Assembly: GCA_002493945.1 (NCBI GenBank)
Contig: DLAL01000073.1
Coordinates: 1 to 33,138, forward strand
Length of the DNA stretch: 33,138 nucleotides
Reading direction: 5' to 3'
Source of the DNA: Porphyromonadaceae bacterium UBA7048
GTDB taxonomy: Bacteria > Bacteroidota > Bacteroidia > Bacteroidales > Muribaculaceae
The position numbers and the translations under genes are program-made. The notes below the pieces were generated by a model, which worked only from the letters and a program-made list of their open reading frames with translations, was not told the DNA's origin and made no database searches. This document shows, piece by piece, positions 7,574-14,636 of the stretch (position 1 is the first letter of the stretch; each line of letters opens with the position of its first letter).

Positions 7574-8689
7574 TTAACGTTTGAGATATACGGCGGTCAT
7601 ATAGTCGCGGAAGTCGGCTTTGCGGAGTGCGGCGTCGAGCATAGGCAGACGAGGCGCTGCGTCGGCGCGGAGGGGGCTGTACTGCTTAATCAACGCGCAG
7701 GATAAGAGAAAGTTGGCGTAGTCGATGCGGAGGTCCTTGAGCGTGCGGAGACGGCGTGCGTTCTGGAGAATCTGGGTGAGCAGGGTGTCGGCGAAGGGTA
7801 TGCGCGGCGCCGCAGGTGCCGCTGTGCCTGAGGGGGCGCCGTCGGGGAAGAGGCGCCGGTGGTCTTCGGCCAGCTGCATGGTTATCCACAGGGTGTCGAT
7901 AAGTTTCGGGCGGCCTTTGCTGGTCTTGGTGATGCCCCGGGTGTTGCGCCGGTAGTCGTAGGTGATGTCGGGGATGGACACGGCGCGGGGACAGGCGTAA
8001 TACAGCACGAAAAGCACAAGTGTGTCCTCGAACCAGTATTGCTCCGGGAACCGTATGGCGCCGAACACCGTGCTGCGGAATACCTTGGCCCACGGATATC
8101 CGAACACTTCTCCCTGCCCGGGGATGAATGTGTCGATGACGGTGTCGCCGTCGAACTTGCGCGCACCGCCCTGCACGAGGTCGGCGCCCGTCTCGGCGGC
8201 CTTGGACATCAGCGCCTGTATGGCTCCCTGAGGGAGGCGGTCGTCGGAGTCGACGAACATCACGTAGCGGCCCGTGATGCGCTCCAGTGCGCGGTTGCGT
8301 GCTCCGGAGAAGCCGCGGTTCGCCTGCGTGATTACCCGGACCTGAGGATGGCCGGCGTAACGTGCGAGGACGTCGGCCGTGCCGTCGGTGCTGCCGTCGT
8401 TCACGGCCACGATGCGGTAGGTGAAGGTGGTGTCCTGCGCCAGAATGGAGTCGATGCACTCGGCGACGTATGCCTCGACGTTGTAGCACGGCACGACTAT
8501 CATGAGGTCTGTGTCAGGCTCGATGACCGACGGCTCCGTGGCGATGCATGAGTTGCTGATGCGCGGACTGACGGCGTCAAGGAACGCTTCGGGCGATTCA
8601 CCGAGCTCCATGGTGCGCGGAATGAGCCTTGCGGCGATGCGCCGCAGGGCCGAGGGTGCTATCTTGATGATCTGTCGGGTGAGGTCCAT
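7574..8689 (-). CDS. Glycosyltransferase family 2
   Basis: A 371-residue GT2 enzyme. The GT-A domain spans about 60-250, with DLMIVVPCYNVEAYV (61-75), VNDGSTDGT (96-104), QANRGFSGARN (122-132) and the metal-binding FVDSDD (145-150). A 60-residue N-terminal segment precedes it, and a helical C-terminal region of about 120 residues follows. The domain layout resembles single-sugar transferases of capsule, O-antigen or core loci. The start is the ATG at 8689, directly before MDLTRQIIKIAP and 8 nt after the kinase gene; the longer open frame up to 8881 is a shadow of that gene. Acceptor and donor are unknown. Confidence 0.85.
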   Translation of the reverse strand: MDLTRQIIKIAPSALRRIAARLIPRTMELGESPEAFLDAVSPRISNSCIATEPSVIEPDTDLMIVVPCYNVEAYVAECIDSILAQDTTFTYRIVAVNDGSTDGTADVLARYAGHPQVRVITQANRGFSGARNRALERITGRYVMFVDSDDRLPQGAIQALMSKAAETGADLVQGGARKFDGDTVIDTFIPGQGEVFGYPWAKVFRSTVFGAIRFPEQYWFEDTLVLFVLYYACPRAVSIPDITYDYRRNTRGITKTSKGRPKLIDTLWITMQLAEDHRRLFPDGAPSGTAAPAAPRIPFADTLLTQILQNARRLRTLKDLRIDYANFLLSCALIKQYSPLRADAAPRLPMLDAALRKADFRDYMTAVYLKR

Positions 8690-8697
8690 GTCGGTGG

Positions 8698-9465
8698 TTA
8701 TTTGCGGCGGAGCAGACGCTTGATGCGCTTCTTGCGGTCGACGCGCCGGTTGTCGGCCTCCTTGACGGCTATGGCGCGGCCGGCCAGCGCCGGGTCGAGT
8801 CCGCGCTCTTCGAGGTAGATGGCGACGAAGCGGCGGAAGGCCGGGGTGAGCGACGAGAACCGCACGAAGTTGCGGAAACATTCGTCCTGAGGCACCGGTG
8901 TGCCTTCGGGATATATCTTCATGCGGTTGAGGTCGATGAGGCTGAAGGCGTATGAGCCGTCGGCCTGCGGAATGACGCGGATATTGGTGCTGTTGAGGTC
9001 GTCGTGGCGTATACCGGCCTCGTGGAGCCGCGCCATGAACGAGGCGAAGTCGCCGATGAAGCGCTCGCCGGCCGTGTCGAAGAAGTCGTCGAGCGACTTC
9101 GACTGTACGTAGGCGCTGACGTAGCGGCAGTCCTGCAGCAGTCCCGTGGCCGAGCGCGACTCGGTGTAGGCCACAGGCAGAGGCGTGTCGATGCCGCGGC
9201 TCAGAAGAGTGAGGGCGTTCTCGTACGAGCGGCGTGCCTTGGTGAAGCGGAAGGAGTACAGGATGCGCCTGAACAGATTTGTGCAGAAAATCTTGACGGC
9301 GAGGTCTCCGGCGCGGAAGATGGTGTTGCGTCCGGCGTATATGGTGTCGACATCGACTGCCTTTCCGTCGGCGCCCGACATCTGTCCGGGGCGTGCGAAG
9401 GCAAGCTGCCTGACGAACGCGTTGTCAAGACGGGCTGAGGAATTGACGACTATGTGGTAGTGCAT
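8698..9465 (-). CDS. Lipopolysaccharide kinase (WaaP/Kdo-kinase) family protein
   Basis: A 255-residue small protein-kinase-fold enzyme resembling KdkA/WaaP kinases, which phosphorylate Kdo or heptose of the LPS inner core. Visible kinase features are the ATP-binding lysine in LAVKIF (K58), the catalytic loop HDDLNSTN at 154-161 with D156 and N161, and a metal-binding aspartate in SLIDLNR (D178) in place of DFG. The C-terminus is very basic (RKKRIKRLLRRK), suited to the inner face of the membrane. The start ATG at 9465 lies 13 nt after recQ; the open frame further upstream is a shadow of recQ. Its position ahead of three glycosyltransferases supports an LPS-core role. The exact acceptor is an inference. 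Confidence 0.85.
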   Translation of the reverse strand: MHYHIVVNSSARLDNAFVRQLAFARPGQMSGADGKAVDVDTIYAGRNTIFRAGDLAVKIFCTNLFRRILYSFRFTKARRSYENALTLLSRGIDTPLPVAYTESRSATGLLQDCRYVSAYVQSKSLDDFFDTAGERFIGDFASFMARLHEAGIRHDDLNSTNIRVIPQADGSYAFSLIDLNRMKIYPEGTPVPQDECFRNFVRFSSLTPAFRRFVAIYLEERGLDPALAGRAIAVKEADNRRVDRKKRIKRLLRRK

Positions 9466-9478
9466 GGAGAGGTCGGTT

Positions 9479-11290
9479 TTAATGATTCTTTTGCTCGAAT
9501 TCGCGTATGGCGGAGATGAAGCGCGGACCGTAGCGGAGGGCTTTCTTCTCGCCCACGCCGTGCACCTGCAGGAACTCGCTGATGTCGGCCGGGCGGCGGA
9601 CAGCCATGTCCAGAAGGGTGGCGTCGCTGAAGATGAGGTAGGGGGCCATGCGGACCTCGCGCGCCACTTCGGTGCGGACCGTCTTGAGGTGGCTGACCAG
9701 GAGCTTGACCGGATCTTTGGGAACTTCGGTGACGGGGCGTCCTTTGGGCTTCTTCTCCGTGGTGTACTGCGGAGGGACGTAGGTGGAGAGTGTGAGGCGC
9801 TCGATGCCTCGGAGGACGCGCATGCCGTAGGGGGTGGTGCGGAGGTGGTTCGAGTCGTCGTAGGCAATCTCGAATACGCCGAGCTGTATCATCTGCGAGA
9901 TGTAGTCGGCCCACTCTTCATGGCGCAGGTCGTTGCCTACGGCGAAGGTGCGTATCTTGTCGTAGCCGTTGCGCGCGACGTCGGAGTTGCGGACGCCTCG
10001 TAGGATACATATGAGGGTGAAGACGCCGATGGCCGTGCCTCCGGTGCGCATGACGGCGCTGACAGCTTTCTGCGCCAGAACGGTGCCGTCGAAGCGCGAT
10101 GGCGGATTGAGGCAGTTGTCGCAGTTGCCGCAGTCGGTGGCGCGCTCCTCGCTGAAGTAGCTCAGGAGGATGCGTCGGCGGCAGACGCGTGCTTCGGCGA
10201 ATGCCTGCATGCGTGCGAGTTTCTCGAGGTTGACGGCTACGCGTCCTGACTCGGAGGCGAACTTGCGGAGCATGATGACGTCGGCGTATGAGTAGAAGAG
10301 TATGGCTTCGGCCGGGAGACCGTCGCGTCCGGCACGGCCTATCTCCTGATAGTAGCTCTCGACGGTGCCGGGCATGTTGTTGTGGACCACCCAGCGGATG
10401 TTGCTCTTGTCGATGCCCATGCCGAAGGCCACGGTGGCGCAGACTGCCTGAGCCGTGCCGTCGAGGAAGGCGCGGAGCGAGCGCTCGCGCTCGTCGGCGC
10501 TCATGCCTGCGTGGTAGCAGACGGAGCGGATGCCCATTGACAGCAGGGTGGCATTGGTCTTCTCGGCTCCGTCGCGCGAGAGGCAGTAGACGATGCCGGA
10601 GTCCTGCGGATATTTGCGGACAAGTCCGGCGATGACTTTCATGCGCTCGCGCTTGCCGGGATTGGAGTAGGCTGCAAGGGATATGTTGGGACGGTCGAAG
10701 GAGCCCAGCAGGCAGAAGGGGTCTCGGAGTCCGAGGCGGCTGACGATGTCGTCGCGCGTGAGTCGGTCGGCGGTGGCCGTGAGGGCTATGACGGGTACGT
10801 TGGGGAGCGCTTCCTTGACGCGGTGCAGCTCGGAGTACTCGGGCCGGAAGTCGTGGCCCCACTGCGATATGCAGTGGGCTTCGTCGACGGCCACGAGGCT
10901 GATGTCGAGGCGCGCCCAGTAGTCGAGGTTCTGGAGGATGCGCTCGGGGGATGTGTAGAGGAGTTTGATGCGGCCCTGAAAGGCTGCTTCCATGACGCGC
11001 CGGTTATAGTCTTCGTCCTGGTTGGAGTGGACGGCCGCGGCCGGGATGCCGTTGGCGACCAGGGCGCGCGTCTGGTCCTGCATGAGGGCGATGAGGGGCG
11101 ATATGACGATGGCTGTTCCGTGCTCGGCCAGGAGGGCCGGTATCTGGAAGCAGAGGGATTTGCCGCCGCCGGTGGGAAGGAGCACGACGGCGTCACGGCC
11201 TGACGTGACGGCTTCGATGACTTCGAGCTGTCCGGGCCGGAAAGAGCGGTAGCCGTAGAAACGGCTCAGGATGCCGAGGGCTTCTTTCAT
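9479..11290 (-). CDS. recQ: ATP-dependent DNA helicase RecQ
   Basis: A 3'-5' DNA helicase of recombination and fork repair, 603 residues and full length. Domain order: helicase core with the Q-motif region FYGYRSFRPGQ (11-21), Walker A TGGGKS (40-45), DEAHCISQWGHDFRPEY (136-152) and the QEIGRAGRDG motif VI; RecQ zinc-binding segment with CRRRILLSYF and CGNCDNC; winged-helix RQC; C-terminal HRDC ending in YGPRFISAIREFE. The start is the ATG at 11290 before MKEALGILSRFYGYRSF, where family homology begins. The frame stays open upstream to 11404 through a 9-bp tandem repeat that would encode a His/Ile/Asn/Ser-rich leader, so a longer start cannot be fully excluded. It sits between the AlbA_2 gene and the kinase gene, 13 nt from the latter. 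Confidence 0.96.
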   Translation of the reverse strand: MKEALGILSRFYGYRSFRPGQLEVIEAVTSGRDAVVLLPTGGGKSLCFQIPALLAEHGTAIVISPLIALMQDQTRALVANGIPAAAVHSNQDEDYNRRVMEAAFQGRIKLLYTSPERILQNLDYWARLDISLVAVDEAHCISQWGHDFRPEYSELHRVKEALPNVPVIALTATADRLTRDDIVSRLGLRDPFCLLGSFDRPNISLAAYSNPGKRERMKVIAGLVRKYPQDSGIVYCLSRDGAEKTNATLLSMGIRSVCYHAGMSADERERSLRAFLDGTAQAVCATVAFGMGIDKSNIRWVVHNNMPGTVESYYQEIGRAGRDGLPAEAILFYSYADVIMLRKFASESGRVAVNLEKLARMQAFAEARVCRRRILLSYFSEERATDCGNCDNCLNPPSRFDGTVLAQKAVSAVMRTGGTAIGVFTLICILRGVRNSDVARNGYDKIRTFAVGNDLRHEEWADYISQMIQLGVFEIAYDDSNHLRTTPYGMRVLRGIERLTLSTYVPPQYTTEKKPKGRPVTEVPKDPVKLLVSHLKTVRTEVAREVRMAPYLIFSDATLLDMAVRRPADISEFLQVHGVGEKKALRYGPRFISAIREFEQKNH

Positions 11291-11302
11291 TGTTTTCGTG
11301 GG

Positions 11303-11347
11303 GATGTGGCTGATGTTATTGATGTGGCTGATGTGTCTGATGTCATC
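11303..11347. repeat. Five tandem 9-bp repeats between the AlbA_2 gene and recQ
   Basis: On the plus strand five consecutive 9-mers all begin GATGT: GATGTGGCT, GATGTTATT, GATGTGGCT, GATGTGTCT and GATGTCATC. They fill most of the 55-nt gap before recQ and run into the stop codon of the AlbA_2 gene (11346-11348). Read on the minus strand in the recQ frame they encode a three-residue periodic peptide rich in His and Ile. Confidence 0.8.
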
Positions 11348-11993
11348 AGGCGAGGATGAAGCGTGTGCCGTCGAAGGTGAATGAGATGACGCCGGCTGCG
11401 ACAAGGCGTGCTATGAGGTCGGCGGCTGTGTCGGTGCTGATGCGCAGGGCGACGGCAGCGTGCCGCTCGTCGGCAGGGCCTGAACCGTCGGCGTAGATGG
11501 CGGCGAGGGCGTAGTGGCGCTCGTCGAGCGGAGCTGCTTCCTCGGAGCCTGCGGCTATGCGCCAGGCGCGGACCATGAGCGGATGTGCGGCGATGTTCTC
11601 GTCGGCGACGCGGTAGTAGGCCTTGAGGATTCCGCGCTCCTCGACGACTTCGACGGGCCTGGTTTCCGCTTTCGGGATTTCTGCCACTATGACGCGGACG
11701 GAGCCTTCGAGGCGGTAAGCGCGGAAGTCGAGGTGCTGGGGCGGCCGGCAATAGCGCTCGGCGGCCTGCTCGACGACAAAGATGTCCTCTTCGTTGCGGA
11801 CGCCTGCTATGACGCCGTTGTCCTTGACACCGATGAGGAGTCGTCCGCCGTCATTGTTGGCGAAGGCGGAGATGGAGCGTGCTATCTTGCGCGCGTCGGA
11901 GATTGAGTACTTGAAGTCCTGGTGTTCGTGTTCGCCCTCGGCCACCATTTCGGACAGGATGTGTGCTCCGCGTATGGCTTTGAGGTCTTTCAT
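11346..11993 (-). CDS. AlbA_2 (Schlafen-like) ATP-binding domain protein
   Basis: A 215-residue protein. Residues about 15-125 match the AlbA_2 domain: E21-H-Q-D-F-K starts the domain in the position of the usual E-x-x-x-x-E-F-K pattern, then ARSISAFANNDGGRLLIGVKDNGVIAGV is the core signature. The rest (about 150-215) looks like a small winged-helix region, so a nucleic-acid-binding regulator is plausible; such proteins are often annotated as putative transcriptional regulators or ATP-binding proteins. The start ATG at 11993 shares one base with the stop of mtnN (TGATG), indicating coupled translation. It could act on the operon or in nucleic-acid metabolism with recQ; its role is not established. 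Confidence 0.75.
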   Translation of the reverse strand: MKDLKAIRGAHILSEMVAEGEHEHQDFKYSISDARKIARSISAFANNDGGRLLIGVKDNGVIAGVRNEEDIFVVEQAAERYCRPPQHLDFRAYRLEGSVRVIVAEIPKAETRPVEVVEERGILKAYYRVADENIAAHPLMVRAWRIAAGSEEAAPLDERHYALAAIYADGSGPADERHAAVALRISTDTAADLIARLVAAGVISFTFDGTRFILA

Positions 11994-12670
11994 CACAGTA
12001 TGGACAGGAGTTTCTCTACTTCGGCGAATGTGCGCTCGGGTGCTGCCTGCCAGAATGATTCGTAGGCGGCGGCATTGCCTCCGTCGCCGGGAGTGTCGCT
12101 GACGACGCGTATGCAGACGAAGGGAACGCTCTTGAGCCAGCATGTCTGGGCTATGGCGGCGCTCTCCATGTCGACGGCCTTTGCGTCGGGGTATAATGCG
12201 AGGATTCGGCGCAGGTCGTCGGGACTGTCGACGAAGATGTCGCCCGATGCGAGGAGTCCCTGCTTGACGTCGAGACGGCTGCGGACGTCATCGGACAGGG
12301 GACAGGGGAAGCGCCCGGGACATCCGGCTGCCTGACCGGGGACTGTGCCGGGGCCGCACCACACGTCGTGGTAGGCTATCTCTGAGGCGAGTACGACGTC
12401 GAGGACGCGGGCCGGGTCATCGGTGGCGCCAGTGCCTCCGGCCACGCCGGTGTTGATGACCAGAGCCGGGTGGAAGTTCTCGATGAGGGTGAGGGTTCCG
12501 ATGGCGGCGTTGACCTTGCCGATGCCGCACTTGCATGCGACTACAGAGTGTCCGGCGATTGTGCCGGTGTGGAATGCGACGCCGTTGACGGTGACTTCGG
12601 AGGCGTCGGCGAGGAGGGGCAGCAGGAGGGCCATCTCCTTGTCCATGGCCACGATGATGCCTATTTTCAT
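11993..12670 (-). CDS. mtnN: 5'-methylthioadenosine/S-adenosylhomocysteine nucleosidase
   Basis: Cytoplasmic enzyme that hydrolyses MTA and SAH to adenine plus the thioribose product, recycling products of polyamine synthesis and methylation. At 225 residues it is the normal family length. E12 in IIVAMDKE matches the catalytic/structural glutamate, VDMESAAIAQ carries the substrate-binding Met-Glu pair, and SDTPGD contains the catalytic aspartate. TGTIAGHSVVACKCGIGKVNAA and INTGVAGG are further family motifs. A short insertion around 125-145 (GPGTVPGQAAGCPGRFPCP) includes the usual gate loop. The start ATG at 12670 before MKIGIIVAMD was chosen over the in-frame ATG at 12718, which falls in or before the fabF terminator. 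First gene of the minus-strand run towards the glycosyltransferases. Confidence 0.93.
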   Translation of the reverse strand: MKIGIIVAMDKEMALLLPLLADASEVTVNGVAFHTGTIAGHSVVACKCGIGKVNAAIGTLTLIENFHPALVINTGVAGGTGATDDPARVLDVVLASEIAYHDVWCGPGTVPGQAAGCPGRFPCPLSDDVRSRLDVKQGLLASGDIFVDSPDDLRRILALYPDAKAVDMESAAIAQTCWLKSVPFVCIRVVSDTPGDGGNAAAYESFWQAAPERTFAEVEKLLSIL

Positions 12671-12682
12671 AATTGGGATATT

Positions 12683-12714
12683 AAAAAGGCCGCGCGGACA
12701 TATGCGCGCGGCCT
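12683..12714 (-). terminator. Intrinsic terminator of acpP-fabF
   Basis: AGGCCGCGCG (12687-12696) and CGCGCGGCCT (12705-12714) form a perfect 10-bp GC-rich stem with an 8-nt loop. On the minus strand the stem is followed by a T-run (12687-12683). It starts 23 nt after the fabF stop and ends 12 nt before the mtnN start. Confidence 0.88.
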
Positions 12715-12736
12715 GCAATTATTTCCTGGGAATGAT

Positions 12737-14008
12737 TTACTTGGCGTACTTCTTGACGATGACGGAGGCGTTGTGGCCGCCGAAACCGAAGGCGTTCGAC
12801 AGGGCTGCACGGACGGTGCGGTGCTGGGCCTTGTTGAATGTGAAGTTGAGGGTGTAGTCAATCTGCTCGTCTTCGTCGCCTTCTTCGTGGTTGATGGTGG
12901 GAGGCACGGTGTCTTCCATGACGGCCTTGATGGAGAAGAGGGCCTCGAGAGCGCCGGTTGCGCCGAGGAGGTGTCCGGTCATGGACTTGGTGGACGAGAT
13001 GTTGAGGCGGTGAGCGTTCTCGCCGAAGAGTTCGGCGATAGCCTTGATCTCGGAGATGTCACCCACGGGAGTGGATGTGCCGTGTACGTTGATGTAGTCG
13101 ATGTCGGCGGTGGTCATGCCTGCGTCGTCGAGGGCGCTCTGCATGGCGAGCTTGGCACCGAGTCCTTCGGGGTGGGTGGCGGTGATGTGGTGTGCGTCGG
13201 CCGACATGCCTCCGCCGGCTACCTCGCAGTAAATCTTGGCACCGCGTGCGAGTGCGTGCTCGAGTTCCTCAAGAACGAGGACTGCCGAGCCTTCGCCCAT
13301 GACGAATCCGTCGCGGCTCTTGCTGAAGGGACGCGAAGCGGTGGCGGGGCTGTCGTTGCGGGTGGAGAGGGCGTGCATGGAGTTGAAACCGCCTACACCG
13401 GCCGGGAAAATGGCGGCTTCGGCACCACCGGTGATGATGGCGTCGGCCTTTCCGAGGCGGATGAGGTTGAATGCGTCGATGATGGCGTTATTCGACGATG
13501 CGCAGGCCGAAACCACGCCGTAGTTGGGGCCGTGGTAGCCGTACTCCATCGAGATGTGGCCGGAAGCGATGTCGGCGATCATCTTGGGGATGAAGAAGGG
13601 GTTGTATTTGGGGCCCTTGTCGGCGTTCATTGCATAGTATCCGGCTTCTTCCTCGAATGTGTGGAGACCGCCGATGCCTGCAGCGACGATGACGCCGATG
13701 CGGTTCTTGTCGACAGTTCCTTCGGGAGATTCCTCGAGCTTGGCGTCGGCCACGGCCTGACGGGCTGCCACGAGGGCGTACTGTGCGTAGAGGTCGAGCT
13801 GACGGGCCTTGCGACGGTCGAAGTGGTCTTCGGCATTGAAGCCTTTGACCTCACAGGCGAACTGCGTCTTGAAGAGGCTTGCGTCGAAGTGTGTGATAGG
13901 TCCGGCGCCGCTGACACCGGCTACGGCGTTGTTCCACGTGGTCTCAACGTCGTTGCCGAGAGGGGTGATGGCACCCATGCCGGTAACTACTACTCGTTTA
14001 AGTTCCAT
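12737..14008 (-). CDS. fabF: 3-oxoacyl-ACP synthase II (FabF)
   Basis: Condensing enzyme of fatty-acid elongation: it joins malonyl-ACP to acyl-ACP with loss of CO2. At 423 residues it has normal length. The Cys-His-His catalytic triad is C169 (VSACASSNN), H309 (NVHGTSTPVGD) and H346 (KSMTGHLLGA). The N-terminus KRVVVTGMGAITPLG and the motif GFVMGEGSAVLVLE are typical of FabF. It is 123 nt downstream of acpP, which supplies its carrier protein, on the same strand; the gap holds a hairpin (14060-14095) but no obvious promoter, so cotranscription is likely. Confidence 0.97.
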   Translation of the reverse strand: MELKRVVVTGMGAITPLGNDVETTWNNAVAGVSGAGPITHFDASLFKTQFACEVKGFNAEDHFDRRKARQLDLYAQYALVAARQAVADAKLEESPEGTVDKNRIGVIVAAGIGGLHTFEEEAGYYAMNADKGPKYNPFFIPKMIADIASGHISMEYGYHGPNYGVVSACASSNNAIIDAFNLIRLGKADAIITGGAEAAIFPAGVGGFNSMHALSTRNDSPATASRPFSKSRDGFVMGEGSAVLVLEELEHALARGAKIYCEVAGGGMSADAHHITATHPEGLGAKLAMQSALDDAGMTTADIDYINVHGTSTPVGDISEIKAIAELFGENAHRLNISSTKSMTGHLLGATGALEALFSIKAVMEDTVPPTINHEEGDEDEQIDYTLNFTFNKAQHRTVRAALSNAFGFGGHNASVIVKKYAK

Positions 14009-14059
14009 TTATAATCGGATAATGAGTTTAATCAGGGGGATGGATATAAACACATATAA

Positions 14060-14095
14060 CCGCCGGACATTTCGGAAGACGAAATCCCGCGGCGG
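14060..14095 (-). other. Hairpin in the acpP-fabF spacer
   Basis: Two 6-bp stem parts, CCGCCG/CGGCGG (14060-14065 with 14090-14095) and ATTTCG/CGAAAT (14069-14074 with 14080-14085), close a 5-nt loop with a small internal loop between them. On the minus strand no proper T-run follows. It could be a partial terminator or mRNA processing element that lets acpP be expressed more than fabF. Confidence 0.5.
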
Positions 14096-14131
14096 CTCTA
14101 TGAGTTTGCGTCAGTATTGTCGCTGCTTGTA

Positions 14132-14365
14132 TTAAGCGTTGGCTTCAACGAAAGCGATGGCGTCGCCGACGGTTTTGATCTTTTCAGCTTCTTCGTCGGG
14201 AATTGTGATGCCGAATTCCTTTTCGAAGTCCATGATAAGTTCTACAGTGTCGAGTGAGTCTGCACCGAGGTCGGTGATGAAAGCTGCGCTTTCGGTTACT
14301 TTTTCGGGCTCAACGCCGAGCTTGTCAACCACGATGGTTTTAACGCGATCTGCTATTTCAGACAT
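14132..14365 (-). CDS. acpP: Acyl carrier protein
   Basis: A 77-residue acidic carrier that holds growing fatty-acyl chains on a phosphopantetheine arm. The attachment serine is S37 in DLGADSLDTVEL, the canonical motif, and the helix FEKEFGITIPDEEAEKIKTVGDAI is typical. The gene is transcribed from a promoter at 14410-14441 and is followed by fabF on the same strand, the usual acpP-fabF pairing. Confidence 0.98.
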   Translation of the reverse strand: MSEIADRVKTIVVDKLGVEPEKVTESAAFITDLGADSLDTVELIMDFEKEFGITIPDEEAEKIKTVGDAIAFVEANA

Positions 14366-14409
14366 GATTGTGAGGTATTTTGATTAATAATTTGTCAACT
14401 TTTCGGGTG

Positions 14410-14441
14410 CAAAGTAAGTGAAAATTATCCAACTACGGAAA
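14410..14441 (-). promoter_or_regulatory. Promoter of acpP-fabF
   Basis: On the minus strand TTTC (14441-14438), a 20-nt spacer and TTACTTTG (14417-14410) match the TTTG/TAnnTTTG consensus with one change in each box. Transcription would start near 14403 with a leader of just under 40 nt before the acpP ATG at 14365. Confidence 0.6.
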
Positions 14442-14583
14442 TTTTTATTCATTGGGGGTGGAGGGGAGTTATGTGACTGATGCAGTTAATATGATGAATG
14501 ACAGGATAATATGTGGGTTTGCGATAGCTGTGTGAAAAATAGTTAATCAGGGTCGGTGATAGCGCGGTTTGTAGATTTTATCG

Positions 14584-14591
14584 TAATTTTG
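14584..14591 (+). promoter_or_regulatory. Candidate -7 box for dnaX
   Basis: TAATTTTG fits TAnnTTTG and would place the transcript start near 14598, about 40 nt before the dnaX ATG. No TTTG lies at the proper distance; the one at 14568-14571 is only 12 nt away, so the assignment rests on the -7 box alone. Confidence 0.4.
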
Positions 14592-14636
14592 CATCTGCAC
14601 CCGTCTGCCCTCAGGACGGGGCCCTTAAAAAACGAC

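Noticed and set aside
12470..14014. 514-codon plus-strand ORF opposite fabF
   Set aside because: It mirrors fabF codon by codon, has low-complexity Val/Gly/Asp composition, and fabF has all catalytic motifs. It is an antisense shadow of GC-rich coding DNA.
14568..14571. TTTG as the -33 box for dnaX
   Set aside because: Only 12 nt separate it from the -7 box, against the usual 19-21.
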